Part shown: piece by piece, positions 5,438 to 15,317 of the stretch
Layout of the letters: every line of letters starts with the position of its first letter
Numbering within the stretch: the first letter of the stretch is position 1
Assembly (NCBI GenBank): GCA_024636855.1
Contig: JAGXGG010000078.1
Location: forward strand, 1-33,224
DNA length: 33,224 bases
DNA from: Ignavibacteriota bacterium
GTDB lineage: Bacteria > Bacteroidota > Ignavibacteria > Kapaibacteriales > UBA2268
Direction: 5' to 3'
Translations under genes and position numbers: made by a program
The notes under the pieces: model-generated
The model's input: only the letters and a program-made list of their open reading frames with translations
Told to the model about the DNA's origin: nothing
Database searches by the model: none

Positions 5438-8400
5438 ATGACTCAAATGCAAGAAATACAAGTTTATAAGCCTAAACATCATATTCGTATAGTAACAGCA
5501 GCCTCGCTTTTCGATGGACATGACGTAGCTATCAACATAATGCGAAGAATTTTGCAATCTACTGGTGCCGAAGTGATCCATTTAGGACACAATCGTAGTG
5601 TTGCAGAAATCGTAGATTGTGCTATACAAGAAGATGCTCAGGGAATCGCCCTAACTTCTTATCAAGGGGGACATACTGAATACTTGAAGTATATGTATGA
5701 CCTAATAAAAGAACGTGGTGCTAATATAAAAATATTTGCTGGTGGTGGTGGGACTATACTTCCTGAGGAAATAGATGAGCTACAGGCTTATGGTATAGAC
5801 CGAGTTTACTCACCAGACGATGGCCGTTCTATGGGTTTACAGGGAATGATAAATGATGTTATGACTGGATGTGATTTTTCTACTCTTAAATCTAAAAATG
5901 AAAATGTTGAAGAGGTGATTAATGAATCATTAGAGAGTCTGACTCCATCTAACTCGAAGGCAATAGGTAAGTTAATAACGACAGCTGAGAATTACAATGA
6001 AGATTATGAGAAAATACAAGATAAAGTATTAGCAAAGATTTCTAGAACTATTCCAATCCTAGGTATCACCGGGACTGGTGGAGCAGGTAAGTCTTCATTA
6101 ATTGATGAGCTTGTCAGACGCTTCTTAATGGATTTCGATGATAAATCAATAGCAGTTATATCAATCGACCCGTCTAAGAGAAAGACTGGTGGTGCACTAT
6201 TGGGTGATAGAATTAGGATGAATTCTATTGACAGTGATAGAGTTTATATGCGTTCATTAGCTACTAGACAATCTAATCTAGCGATGAGCAAACACGTTCA
6301 GCATGCGATTGATATATGTAAAGCAGCTAATTTTGATATGATAATCGTTGAGACATCTGGTATAGGTCAATCAGATACTGAGATTGTAGAGCATTCTGAT
6401 GCTTCTATGTATGTTATGACTGCGGAATATGGAGCCGCAACTCAGTTAGAGAAAATAGATATGCTTGATTTTGCTGATGTTATAGCTATCAATAAGTTTG
6501 ATAAGCGTGGTTCTCAAGATGCACTTAGAGATGTAAAAAAGCAATTCAAAAGAAATCATTTGCTTTTTGATACTCCAGATGAGAAGATTCCAGTATTTGG
6601 TACGATTGCTTCACAATTCAATGACCCAGGTACAAACGTTCTTTACAAGAATTTGATAGATACTTTAGTTGCTAAAACAGGTGTTGAACATCTAACAAGT
6701 ACTTTTGAAATATCAGAAGAAATGTCGAAAAAAATATTCATTATTCCTCCTGATAGAGTTCGTTATTTATCTGAAATAAAAGAGAGTAGTGCACAATATG
6801 ATGAATTTATTGAAAAGCAAAGCACAATAGCAAGAAAAATGTATCAGCTAAGAGGAACAATTGATATTATCAACGAGTCTATCGGCGAAAAGAAAATCAA
6901 GGTTGAAGAAGAAGACGGTGTAGTAACAGCAATAGAAACTAAAAAAGAAGCACCTGGTTATCTGAATGAGCTGTTAAATGAATTCAAAAAGCTAAGTGCT
7001 CAATTAGACCCAGAATGCAAGAAAACTATAGACGATTGGGAAAAAACAGTTGCTAGATACAAAGCAGATAAATACCAATTTAAGGTAAGAGATAAGATAA
7101 TTGAGCAGGACTTATATACTGTTTCGTTGGCTGGAACTAAGATTCCAAAAATTTCTTTACCTAAATACAAAGATTGGGGAGATATATTACGTTGGGTATT
7201 GACCGAGAATGCTCCTGGATTCTTCCCATATTCAGCGGGGGTTTTCCCACTGAAAAGAGTTAACGAAGATCCTACTCGTATGTTTGCTGGTGAAGGTGGA
7301 CCTGAAAGAACTAATAGACGTTTTCACTATGTCTCTTCGGATATGGATGCTAAGAGATTATCTACTGCATTCGACTCTGTTACTTTATACGGAGAAGACC
7401 CAGACCACAGACCTGATATATATGGAAAAATTGGGAACTCAGGTGTAAGTATTGCCACTTTAGATGATGCAAAGAAACTATATTCGGGCTTTGATTTATC
7501 TAGTCCTATGACTTCAGTGTCTATGACAATCAACGGACCTGCACCTATGTTGCTTGGATTTTTCATGAATGCTGCAATAGACCAGCAATGTGAGATGTAT
7601 ATAAAAGCCAATGGTTTAGAGGCAGAAGTTGAGAATAAAATCAATGCGATATATAAAGAGAAAGGAATTGCAAGACCAACTTATAATGGTGAACTACCAA
7701 AGACAAATAACGGCTTAGGTCTTATGCTTTTGGGTGTAACCGGAGATGAAGTATTAGACAAAGAAGTCTATGATAAAATCAAAGCTGATACTTTAAATAA
7801 AGTTCGTGGAACTGTCCAAGCAGATATCCTAAAAGAAGATCAAGCGCAGAATACTTGTATTTTCTCGACTGAATTCGCACTTAGAATGATGGGTGATATC
7901 CAACAGTATTTCATTGACGAATCAGTAAGAAATTTCTATTCAGTATCAATTTCTGGGTATCATATAGCCGAAGCTGGTGCTAATCCTATTACTCAATTGG
8001 CATTAACACTGTCGAATGGTTTCACTTATGTTGAATATTATTTGAGTAGAGGAATGCATATTGATGACTTTGCACCAAACCTTTCTTTCTTTTTCTCAAA
8101 CGGAGTTGATGCAGAATACTCAGTGATTGGCCGTGTTGCTAGAAGAATTTGGGCAAAAGCGATGAAGTACAAGTATGGGGGAGACTCACGTTCTCAGAAA
8201 TTGAAATACCATATTCAAACTTCTGGTCGTTCACTTCATGCACAAGAAATTGCATTCAACGATATTAGAACAACATTACAAGCACTTTACGCTATATTTG
8301 ATAACTGTAATTCATTACACACAAATGCTTATGATGAAGCAATTACAACTCCGACAGAAGAAAGTGTAAGAAGAGCAATTGCTATACAGATGATTATTAA

Positions 8401-8905
8401 CAAGGAATTGGGTCTTGCAAAAAACGAGAATCCGATTCAAGGTTCGTTTATAATAGAAGAGCTAACTGATTTGGTGGAGCAAGCCGTATTAACAGAATTC
8501 CAAAGTATTTCGGAAAGAGGCGGAGTACTTGGAGCTATGGAAAGAATGTACCAACGTTCTAAAATCCAAGAAGAGTCTATGTATTACGAACACAAGAAAC
8601 ACAGCGGTGAATTGCCACTTATTGGTGTTAATACCTACTTGGATCCTAATGGTTCACCTACTATAGTGCCTAAGGAAGTAATACGCTCTACAACTGAAGA
8701 GAAAGAGTTTGCAATAACAACTCTTAATCAATTCAAAGAGAGAAATAAACCAGCAGCTGCTGAAGCTATTAAGAAGCTGAAAAAAGCTGCTATAGAAAAC
8801 AAAAATACTTTCGAAGAGCTGATGGAAGCAACAAAAGTTTGTTCATTAGGTCAAATCTCTGCTGCACTCTACGAAGTTGGCGGTCAGTACAGAAGAAATA
8901 TGTAG
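5438..8905 (+). CDS. icmF: Fused isobutyryl-CoA mutase IcmF (B12-dependent)
   Basis: An adenosylcobalamin enzyme interconverting isobutyryl-CoA and n-butyryl-CoA, with its own G-protein chaperone. Order in the 1155 residues: B12-binding domain (about 15-145; DGH with His28 as the likely cobalt ligand), MeaI-type GTPase (Walker [10 protein letters not shown] at 212-220), linker, and the TIM-barrel mutase domain (about 550-1150) ending in the family signature [10 protein letters not shown]. Substrate-determining positions are of the isobutyryl type: Phe603 in AGVFP where methylmalonyl-CoA mutase has Tyr, and Gln804 in AQNTCIF where it has Arg. His842 in SGYH is kept. Slightly longer than the roughly 1090 aa usual for the family. 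No strong ribosome binding site; ATG at 5438 chosen, with another in-frame ATG three codons later. The gene leads an apparent operon with an electron-transfer protein. Confidence 0.95.
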   Translation: MTQMQEIQVYKPKHHIRIVTAASLFDGHDVAINIMRRILQSTGAEVIHLGHNRSVAEIVDCAIQEDAQGIALTSYQGGHTEYLKYMYDLIKERGANIKIFAGGGGTILPEEIDELQAYGIDRVYSPDDGRSMGLQGMINDVMTGCDFSTLKSKNENVEEVINESLESLTPSNSKAIGKLITTAENYNEDYEKIQDKVLAKISRTIPILGITGTGGAGKSSLIDELVRRFLMDFDDKSIAVISIDPSKRKTGGALLGDRIRMNSIDSDRVYMRSLATRQSNLAMSKHVQHAIDICKAANFDMIIVETSGIGQSDTEIVEHSDASMYVMTAEYGAATQLEKIDMLDFADVIAINKFDKRGSQDALRDVKKQFKRNHLLFDTPDEKIPVFGTIASQFNDPGTNVLYKNLIDTLVAKTGVEHLTSTFEISEEMSKKIFIIPPDRVRYLSEIKESSAQYDEFIEKQSTIARKMYQLRGTIDIINESIGEKKIKVEEEDGVVTAIETKKEAPGYLNELLNEFKKLSAQLDPECKKTIDDWEKTVARYKADKYQFKVRDKIIEQDLYTVSLAGTKIPKISLPKYKDWGDILRWVLTENAPGFFPYSAGVFPLKRVNEDPTRMFAGEGGPERTNRRFHYVSSDMDAKRLSTAFDSVTLYGEDPDHRPDIYGKIGNSGVSIATLDDAKKLYSGFDLSSPMTSVSMTINGPAPMLLGFFMNAAIDQQCEMYIKANGLEAEVENKINAIYKEKGIARPTYNGELPKTNNGLGLMLLGVTGDEVLDKEVYDKIKADTLNKVRGTVQADILKEDQAQNTCIFSTEFALRMMGDIQQYFIDESVRNFYSVSISGYHIAEAGANPITQLALTLSNGFTYVEYYLSRGMHIDDFAPNLSFFFSNGVDAEYSVIGRVARRIWAKAMKYKYGGDSRSQKLKYHIQTSGRSLHAQEIAFNDIRTTLQALYAIFDNCNSLHTNAYDEAITTPTEESVRRAIAIQMIINKELGLAKNENPIQGSFIIEELTDLVEQAVLTEFQSISERGGVLGAMERMYQRSKIQEESMYYEHKKHSGELPLIGVNTYLDPNGSPTIVPKEVIRSTTEEKEFAITTLNQFKERNKPAAAEAIKKLKKAAIENKNTFEELMEATKVCSLGQISAALYEVGGQYRRNM

Positions 8906-9004
8906 TAGGTAAATATGTCAGCTTTTCAACAAATCATTGTGATTAAAGAAAAATAGATTTATTTTATAATAATAAATTGAAGTTAAATTAAGATTGATAA
9001 TTAT

Positions 9005-11047
9005 ATGTTCGAATTCGGAATAAAAAACATTGCATTTCTAATAATATTCATAGCTGCAGCACTCTTTTTCACGAAGAATGTTAGTCGTTTAATTAGCTGG
9101 CTTAAGCTCGGTAAAGCTGATAATCGTTTCGATAATATCGGAGCTAGAATCAAGCAAACTTTAATTGTAGCTATAGCCCAGAAGAAGATACTAAGAGACA
9201 AGAAAGCAGGTCCAATTCACGCTGGTATTTTCTGGGGATTTTTAATATTATTATTCTCAGCGGCTAATTCGGTGTTGACTGGATTCGGTATTATAAACAT
9301 ATTCAATTATCTAGGCCCAATTTATAGTGTTATTACTATACTAACTGATCTGTTTATTGCTTTGATTATGCTAGCTGTATCTGGTGCAATTTATAGACGT
9401 TATGTATTAAAAATAGAAAGATTACCGAAAGATAAAGATGAGAAAGTAGAAGCTTTTGCTATATTGTTAACAATCTTCTTCATCGTAACTTCATTGCTAT
9501 TTGAAAATGCAGCAATGATTGCTATGGGAACACATCCATCTTGGGCTGTTAATCCATTAGCAAGTGCATTATCAACTATTATCAGTACTTCTTCTGCTCC
9601 TATTATCTATAATATTGGTTGGTGGTTGCATATTATTCTGATTTTAGCATTTATGAACTTCCTACCGTATTCTAAACATTTACACGTACTTACATCAGTA
9701 CTAAATGTGTTTTTCTCAAATCTAGGTCCGACTAATAAATTAGAAAAAATTGATTTTGAAGATGAAACTGCTGAGAAATTTGGTATTGTAGATATAGATG
9801 ACCTTTCTTGGAAAACTATAATGGATGGATACACTTGTACACATTGTGGTAGATGTACTAGTGTTTGTCCAGCAAATCAAACTGGTAAAGTATTAGATCC
9901 GAGAGAGATAATAGTTCAAATAAGAAACAGAACAGAAGACGTAGCTCCTATTATGATAAAACAGAAGGAAGCTACTGCAGCTGGCACTGAATATCAACCG
10001 ACTGAAGACGAGCAAACTATATTAGATAAAAAATTAGTTGGTGATTATGTTAATCCTGAAGCTCTATGGCAATGTACTACTTGCTCTGCATGTATGGAAG
10101 AATGTCCAGTTAATATTGAACACGTACCAGCTATTGTAGGTATGCGTCGTTCATTAGTTATGATGGAAGCTGACTTCCCACAAGAACTAGCTGGAGCATT
10201 TAATAATATCGAGAATAATGCAGCTCCTTGGGCATTCCCACAAGAAGAGAGAGCGAATTGGGCAGAAGGAATGGATATACAAGAAGCAGCCGAAAAACCT
10301 GAATTTGATATTCTATTTTGGGTTGGTTGTTCTGGTAGTTTCGACGATAGATCTAAGAAAATTACTCAATCATTCGCTACTTTGATGAACACTGCAGGTA
10401 TTAACTTTGCGATTTTAGGAAAAGAGGAGTCTTGTACTGGTGACCCTGCTAGACGTGGTGGAAACGAATACTTAGCAGATACATTTGTAAAGATGAATAT
10501 CGAAACATTAGGTAATTATAATGTTAAGAAAATAGTGACGACTTGCCCTCATTGCTTCAATACCCTCAAAAATGAGTATCCAGAACAGGGAGGTAACTAC
10601 GAAGTAATTCACCATTCAGAATACTTAGAGCAATTAATTGAAGAAGGTAAGCTACCATTTAATCATGATATTAAGAAAGAACTTAGTGTAGTAATGCACG
10701 ATTCTTGTTATCTAGGTAGATTGAATTCGAATTATGATTCACCAAGAAATACTATCAAGAGTATTCCGGGACTAACTGTTTTAGAACCAGAACGTAACAA
10801 AGATAAAGGTTTTTGTTGTGGTGCTGGTGGTGCTAGGATGTTTATGGAAGAGACTGAAGGTAAGCACATTAATATCGAGCGTACAGAAGAGTTATTGAGA
10901 ACTGGTGCAAAGACTATTGCTCTTAATTGTCCATTCTGTATGACTATGATTAACGATGGTGTCGGTACTACAGGCGCTGAGAATATACAAGTTAAAGATA
11001 TTTCAGAAATACTATTAGAACATATAGAAGCAAACCAAAAGGATTAA
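9005..11047 (+). CDS. Membrane Fe-S oxidoreductase with CCG domains (ETF:menaquinone oxidoreductase type)
   Basis: A 680-aa membrane electron carrier. The N-terminus has about five to six membrane helices (about 8-25, 70-92, 105-127, 150-168, 200-222) with NarI-like His residues (H72, H209, H225/H227) that could bind heme b. Two 4Fe-4S motifs follow: CTHCGRCTSVCP (C278-C288) and CTTCSACMEECP (C357-C367). Two HdrD-like cysteine-rich domains come last; the second is canonical (C568, C604-C605, C642-C645), while the first has a single Cys477 at its centre. This architecture matches DUF224-type proteins that pass electrons from electron-transfer flavoprotein to menaquinone during acyl-CoA oxidation. 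Its place 99 bp after icmF fits a route from isobutyryl/butyryl-CoA to the quinone pool. The exact partner is inferred. Confidence 0.88.
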   Translation: MFEFGIKNIAFLIIFIAAALFFTKNVSRLISWLKLGKADNRFDNIGARIKQTLIVAIAQKKILRDKKAGPIHAGIFWGFLILLFSAANSVLTGFGIINIFNYLGPIYSVITILTDLFIALIMLAVSGAIYRRYVLKIERLPKDKDEKVEAFAILLTIFFIVTSLLFENAAMIAMGTHPSWAVNPLASALSTIISTSSAPIIYNIGWWLHIILILAFMNFLPYSKHLHVLTSVLNVFFSNLGPTNKLEKIDFEDETAEKFGIVDIDDLSWKTIMDGYTCTHCGRCTSVCPANQTGKVLDPREIIVQIRNRTEDVAPIMIKQKEATAAGTEYQPTEDEQTILDKKLVGDYVNPEALWQCTTCSACMEECPVNIEHVPAIVGMRRSLVMMEADFPQELAGAFNNIENNAAPWAFPQEERANWAEGMDIQEAAEKPEFDILFWVGCSGSFDDRSKKITQSFATLMNTAGINFAILGKEESCTGDPARRGGNEYLADTFVKMNIETLGNYNVKKIVTTCPHCFNTLKNEYPEQGGNYEVIHHSEYLEQLIEEGKLPFNHDIKKELSVVMHDSCYLGRLNSNYDSPRNTIKSIPGLTVLEPERNKDKGFCCGAGGARMFMEETEGKHINIERTEELLRTGAKTIALNCPFCMTMINDGVGTTGAENIQVKDISEILLEHIEANQKD

Positions 11048-11048
11048 T

Positions 11049-11717
11049 ATGTCAGTCAAAAATGTAATTGGTGTACTTTTCATCCTATTTGGGATTGGTT
11101 ATTTATTAAATGCATTTGATGTATTAGACTTTAGCATAGGGAATTTCTTTCATACTTGGTATCCTATTCTAATCATTCTATTTGGGATTCATCTTATTTC
11201 GAATAAGAAATTTATATTTGGTGGGATTGTTTCTTTTTTTGGTGCGTTATTACAATTAGAACAACTAAACATAATTGATATTAGTGTTTGGCAGTTAGTT
11301 TTTCCTTTTGCATTGGTAGGCATTGGGATAAATATGATTATTAAAAAGAATAAACATAGCTCTAGAACATTGAATGACTATAATGTAGATAAGAACTTCG
11401 AGATTAACAATGTATTCAGTAGTGATGAAAGAAATGTAAATTCTGCTTCTTTGGAAAGAGGAGAAGTGTTCTCTATTTTTGGTAGTGCAACTGTAGATAT
11501 GTCAAATTCTATAATCTCAGATAATGATTTCAAACTTGAAATGACTGCTATATTTGGCTCTATTGATATTCGATTACCAGAAGATTGTAGAATTGAGTTA
11601 AAAGGTACGCCTATTTTTGGGAGTATTGACGACAGAACTAGAGCTAATCCAATATCCACAAAGAAAGTTATATTAGATTGTACTTGTGTTTTCGGTGGAA
11701 TTGATATACGTAATTAA
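11049..11717 (+). CDS. LiaF/DUF5668-like membrane protein with IFGS repeats
   Basis: A 222-aa protein starting one base after the preceding stop codon. Residues 1-100 hold about four short hydrophobic segments (NVIGVLFILFGIGYLL, WYPILIILFGIHLIS, FGGIVSFFGALL, VFPFALVGIGINMII), as in the LiaI/LiaF-like N-terminal domain. The C-terminal 100 residues carry repeated turns (FSIFGSATVDM, TAIFGSIDIRLP, TPIFGSIDDR, CVFGGIDIR) typical of the LiaF-like 'cell wall-active antibiotic response' beta domain. In Firmicutes such proteins damp envelope-stress signalling; in this phylum they are often orphan, and no LiaRS-like pair is seen here. The role is unknown. The gene overlaps the convergent DCC gene by four bases. 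Confidence 0.75.
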   Translation: MSVKNVIGVLFILFGIGYLLNAFDVLDFSIGNFFHTWYPILIILFGIHLISNKKFIFGGIVSFFGALLQLEQLNIIDISVWQLVFPFALVGIGINMIIKKNKHSSRTLNDYNVDKNFEINNVFSSDERNVNSASLERGEVFSIFGSATVDMSNSIISDNDFKLEMTAIFGSIDIRLPEDCRIELKGTPIFGSIDDRTRANPISTKKVILDCTCVFGGIDIRN

Positions 11718-12100
11718 CGATACTTACTTATATTACAAGCATTTAATCCAAACCGAATAGATATTTTTGTTCTATTTTTTGACACCCAATCGTAGACAGG
11801 GTTTGTTATGAAAACTACGATTGGATTGCTTAGTATAAACCCAAGAGGTTTGTAAATACCTCTCATTCTTTTCATAGTCTCGAATACCCCTTTAGAGCGG
11901 TTATAAAGTTTACCTTCTTTAGTTAAAAGATAAAGCGATTTAGAAGTTCTTTCCTCATTCAAATCTGGATGTAGATTCTGTAAATTTAATATTTGATATG
12001 GTTTGACTTGAAGTTTTAATTCCCTCGAATTCCGTTGTACAAATTCAGAAGAGGATGTACAAATACCACAATCACCATCAAATATTAATAAATCTATCAT
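11714..12100 (-). CDS. DCC-family (DUF393) thiol-disulfide oxidoreductase-like protein
   Basis: A 128-aa protein with the family signature near its N-terminus: LIFDGDCGICTSSSEFVQ, with Cys11 and Cys14 in a D-x-x-C-x-x-C arrangement like a thioredoxin-type active site. The C-terminal NPVYDWVSKNRTKIS is also typical, where the family has VYRWIAKNR. These proteins are predicted redox-active, but their substrates are not established. The ATG overlaps the purD stop codon as ATGA, so the two are probably translated together. The 3' end overlaps the convergent LiaF-like gene through a shared TTAA. Confidence 0.85.
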   Translation of the reverse strand: MIDLLIFDGDCGICTSSSEFVQRNSRELKLQVKPYQILNLQNLHPDLNEERTSKSLYLLTKEGKLYNRSKGVFETMKRMRGIYKPLGFILSNPIVVFITNPVYDWVSKNRTKISIRFGLNACNISKYR

Positions 12101-13371
12101 TTTATTGCACTATCCGCTATGTCTGTTCGATAATATTTATTTTCAAAATAAATGCCTTCTGCCAAGCTATAAGCATTCTCTTTAGCTTCCTTTAAAGAGC
12201 TTGCTAATGCTGTTATGCCTAATACTCTTCCACCATTATTAACTATTTTGTTGTTTTCTTGTTTAGTTCCAGCATGGAATATAAACTTATCCTTAAGAGT
12301 TGAGTTGTTTTGAAGTCCTTTTATTTCAAATCCTTTATTGAAGTTCTCTGGATAACCTTCCGATGCTAATATTACAGTACAAGCAAATTTATCTCTCTTT
12401 ATTTTTATACTATTCTTCTCAATAGCACCTCTTGCTGCTGAATAGAATAGATTAGCCACGTCGCCTTCAATCAGCGAGAGAACTGACTGGGTCTCAGGGT
12501 CACCGAATCTAACATTGAATTCAATTACCAAAGGCTCATCGTCTACTATCATAATACCTACGAAAAGACAACCAACAAAGGTATTCTTTCGAGATTTCAT
12601 CCCTTTTAGCACTTGCTCGACTATTTTAGTTATTACTTTCTTGATTATGTTATCATCAACATATGGAGTAGGGCTAAACGAACCCATACCTCCAGTATTG
12701 AGACCCAAATCACCATCTTTGGCTCTTTTATAATCTTGCGAAGCGGGAAGTAATACAAAATCCTCGCCATCACAAATTGCAAAGATAGAAGCTTCAACAC
12801 CATCTAAAAATTGTTCTATTACAATTTTCTTACTCGCCTCACCAAATTTCCCTTCAAAAAAGTCTTCTACGATATTCTTCGCTTCTTCTTTATTGTCAGT
12901 TATATATACACCCTTTCCACCAGCTAATCCATCAGCCTTTATAACAATTGGCATATCACTTTTATCAATATATCTTCCACAATCACTCATGTCTATGGCT
13001 TCGAAAGTTTTGTATTCAGCCGTTGGAATGTTAAACTCATCCATGAATTCTTTTGCAAATGACTTTGACGATTCTAATTGAGAGGCATACTTGCTTGGTC
13101 CAAAACAATTGATATTGTTTTGTCTAAGTATATCTGCTATTCCGTCCGCTAATGGTTGCTCAGGTCCAACAACAACAAGATTAATCTTATTATCTCTACA
13201 AAAATTAACTAGAGTTTTTTTGTTTTTAATATCAAAATCTACATTCTTAGCAACTTGTGTAGTTCCAGGGTTACCTGGATTGCAATAAATATTATTGTCA
13301 TTATTAGATTCGTGTAGTTTTAAAGCAAGTGCGTGTTCTCTTCCACCACTTCCTATTAATAATATGTTCAT
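12097..13371 (-). CDS. purD: Phosphoribosylamine-glycine ligase (GAR synthetase)
   Basis: Second step of de novo purine synthesis: ATP-dependent joining of 5-phosphoribosylamine and glycine. The 424-aa length is normal. Visible motifs: GSGGREHAL (7-15), GPEQPLADG (69-77), ATP-grasp loop IKADGLAGGKGV (144-155), NTGGMGSFSP (225-234), EFNVRFGDPETQ (284-295; metal and ATP binding), and C-terminal GRVLGITALASS. Cytosolic. No other pur gene is nearby. It is transcribed leftward from the region it shares with recA, and is coupled to the DCC-family gene. Confidence 0.97.
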   Translation of the reverse strand: MNILLIGSGGREHALALKLHESNNDNNIYCNPGNPGTTQVAKNVDFDIKNKKTLVNFCRDNKINLVVVGPEQPLADGIADILRQNNINCFGPSKYASQLESSKSFAKEFMDEFNIPTAEYKTFEAIDMSDCGRYIDKSDMPIVIKADGLAGGKGVYITDNKEEAKNIVEDFFEGKFGEASKKIVIEQFLDGVEASIFAICDGEDFVLLPASQDYKRAKDGDLGLNTGGMGSFSPTPYVDDNIIKKVITKIVEQVLKGMKSRKNTFVGCLFVGIMIVDDEPLVIEFNVRFGDPETQSVLSLIEGDVANLFYSAARGAIEKNSIKIKRDKFACTVILASEGYPENFNKGFEIKGLQNNSTLKDKFIFHAGTKQENNKIVNNGGRVLGITALASSLKEAKENAYSLAEGIYFENKYYRTDIADSAIK

Positions 13372-13578
13372 ATTTTCTTATTCTAGTTTTGTTTAATTCT
13401 GAATTAGAAATTATAAATTTTATACTACTTTGAATAATGATTTTAAAAACTTTAGTTGATTTACAGTAATTTGTTTCCTGTTGAAAAGTATATACTATTA
13501 TAGTGTCTATTAGCTTAGAGTTACTGACTATTATTTATTAAGTTAGTATAGAATAATTTGCAAAAAGGAATGTTAAAA
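13372..13578. promoter_or_regulatory. Divergent purD/recA promoter region
   Basis: 207 bp of AT-rich DNA serving both genes. A perfect 10-bp palindrome, AGTATATACT, lies at 13487-13496 and a -10-like TATAGAAT at 13547-13554. Neither is a known LexA box of this group that I can confirm. SOS control of recA is therefore possible but not shown. Confidence 0.35.
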
Positions 13579-14637
13579 ATGGCTAAAAACGATAAAGTAT
13601 CGAAAATTGGTGTAGAAATAAATCCCGATAAAATGAAAGCAGTTAACCTTGCTATGGATCAGATAGAACGTCAACACGGTAAGGGTTCTATTATGAGATT
13701 GAGTGATCAGCAAGTAGTTGATGTAGAAGTAATACCAACTGGTTGTATCTCTTTAGACGCAGCTATAGGAGTAGGTGGTATTCCTCGTGGTAGAATAATA
13801 GAAATTTTTGGTCCGGAATCTTCTGGTAAGACAACTGTTTGTCTTCATGTAATAGCTGAAGCACAAAAGAAAGGTGGTTTGGCTGCCTTCGTGGATACTG
13901 AGCATGCTCTAGATATCAATTACGCACAAAGATTAGGTATAGACTTAAATAATCTATTATTATCACAACCAGAATTCGGTGAGCAAGCACTTGAAATAGT
14001 AGAAACACTTGTTAGAAGTGGTGGAATAGATGTAGTAGTGATTGACTCTGTAGCAGCTCTTACACCTAGAGTAGAGATAGAAGGCGATATGGGTGATGCT
14101 CAGATGGGTTCACAAGCTCGTTTGATGTCTCAAGCTATGAGAAAACTAAATGCAGCTATAGGAAAATCAAAGACTACAGTTATCTTCACAAACCAATTAA
14201 GAAGTAAGATTGGTGTGATATATGGTAACCCTGAAACAACTACTGGTGGTAACGCTTTGAAGTTCTACGCTTCAGTTAGACTTGACATCAGAAGAAAGGA
14301 AGTACTCAAAGATGGATCTGAGATTATTGGTAATAGAGTAAGAGTAAAAGTAGTTAAGAACAAAGTTGCTCCTCCATTTAAAGAGACAGAATTCGATATT
14401 ATGTATAACGAAGGAATATCTAAAGTTGGTGATTTGGTTGATGTTGCGACTGAAAATGGTATTGTTAATAAATCTGGATCTTGGTACACATTCCAAGAGG
14501 AACGTGTACAGGGGAGAGACGCTCTCAAAAAACTGATAAGTGAAGATGAAAATCTTTTCGAATCTTTAAAAGTGAGTGTTTTAGAAGTTATAAGCCCTAA
14601 GAAAAAGAAAGAAGAAAAAGTAGAAGAAAAAAAATAA
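13579..14637 (+). CDS. recA: Recombinase RecA
   Basis: An ATP-dependent strand-exchange protein for homologous recombination and SOS signalling, 352 aa. Start chosen at the ATG of MAKNDKVSK, which matches the family N-terminus and has AAGGA nine bases upstream; in-frame TTG (13558) and ATG (13570) lie too far or too close to it. Motifs: Walker [10 protein letters not shown] (78-86), Walker B VVVIDS (152-157), L1 region [13 protein letters not shown], and L2 region [21 protein letters not shown] small oddity is [10 protein letters not shown], where the family nearly always has DP rather than DI. The tail is lysine/glutamate rich ([13 protein letters not shown]). recX follows three bases after the stop. 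Confidence 0.98.
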   Translation: MAKNDKVSKIGVEINPDKMKAVNLAMDQIERQHGKGSIMRLSDQQVVDVEVIPTGCISLDAAIGVGGIPRGRIIEIFGPESSGKTTVCLHVIAEAQKKGGLAAFVDTEHALDINYAQRLGIDLNNLLLSQPEFGEQALEIVETLVRSGGIDVVVIDSVAALTPRVEIEGDMGDAQMGSQARLMSQAMRKLNAAIGKSKTTVIFTNQLRSKIGVIYGNPETTTGGNALKFYASVRLDIRRKEVLKDGSEIIGNRVRVKVVKNKVAPPFKETEFDIMYNEGISKVGDLVDVATENGIVNKSGSWYTFQEERVQGRDALKKLISEDENLFESLKVSVLEVISPKKKKEEKVEEKK

Positions 14638-14640
14638 ACA

Positions 14641-15267
14641 ATGCACAAGGTTTACTCAATCAAGAAAAAGAGATACTCTAAAAAGTATTTTGTAAACTTT
14701 GTAGATTTCACACATGATTCTATAGAACTGGGTCTAGACGTTATAATGAAATTCAATATAACTAAAGACTTAGAAATTGAAGATGATGTAATAGAAGAAG
14801 CTATTTCTGAGCAGTCGGTAAAAGATGCAAAACTTGCAGCTTATAATTATGTTTCTTATAAGCCAAGAAGTGAATTTGAAGTTAGAGAGAAACTAAGAAC
14901 TAAAGATTATAGCCAAGATAATATTGACTTGGCTATTTTATTTTTATATGAATTCAAACTATTAGATGATGAACAGTTCGCACAAAGCTATATAGAAGGA
15001 TATATAAGAAATAAGCCCTCAGGTAAGTATAAACTAATCCATGAATTGAATAAAAGAGGGGTTGAGGAGTCATTGATTAGTAAATCAATAGATAAATACT
15101 ATCCTGATGAAAATGCTCTTGAATTGGCTCTATTAGCTGCTAAAAAACATTTGAAGAAAGTAGCATATAAACCGAAAGAAAAGCAGAAAAAACTTACTAC
15201 TGACTTTCTTTCTAGGCGAGGGTTTGATTGGGATATTATCAATAAAGCAATAGATAAACTTCAATAA
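14641..15267 (+). CDS. recX: RecX-family regulatory protein
   Basis: A 208-aa RecX, which binds RecA filaments and moderates their activity. It starts three bases after the recA stop, the usual arrangement. The helical three-repeat core is visible from about residue 60: YVSYKPRSEFEVREKL, then ILFLYEFKLLDDEQFAQSYI with RNKPSGKYKLIHELNKRGV, and C-terminal LTTDFLSRRGFDWDIINKAI. The first 60 residues (MHKVYSIKKKRYSKKYFVNF on) form the extra N-terminal region common in this phylum. The bidirectional terminator follows immediately. Confidence 0.92.
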   Translation: MHKVYSIKKKRYSKKYFVNFVDFTHDSIELGLDVIMKFNITKDLEIEDDVIEEAISEQSVKDAKLAAYNYVSYKPRSEFEVREKLRTKDYSQDNIDLAILFLYEFKLLDDEQFAQSYIEGYIRNKPSGKYKLIHELNKRGVEESLISKSIDKYYPDENALELALLAAKKHLKKVAYKPKEKQKKLTTDFLSRRGFDWDIINKAIDKLQ

Positions 15268-15296
15268 AAAAAAAGCCGGTTTTACCGGCTTTTTTT
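15266..15296. terminator. Bidirectional rho-independent terminator (recX / Cys-repeat lipoprotein)
   Basis: AGCCGGT (15274-15280), loop TTT, ACCGGCT (15284-15290), flanked by nine A on the left and seven T on the right. It serves recA-recX on the plus strand and the convergent lipoprotein gene on the minus strand. Confidence 0.95.
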
Positions 15297-15317
15297 AATT
15301 CTAAATCAATTTTCTAA

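Noticed and set aside
5438-8905. Annotation as methylmalonyl-CoA mutase
   Set aside because: The domain order (B12 domain, G protein, mutase in one chain) and Phe603/Gln804 in place of Tyr/Arg indicate isobutyryl-CoA mutase.
13487-13496. AGTATATACT as a LexA operator before recA
   Set aside because: It is a perfect palindrome, but it does not match a LexA consensus I know, and short AT palindromes are expected by chance here.
13558-13578. TTG start adding seven residues to RecA
   Set aside because: The ribosome binding site AAGGA lies inside this stretch and the family N-terminus matches the later ATG.
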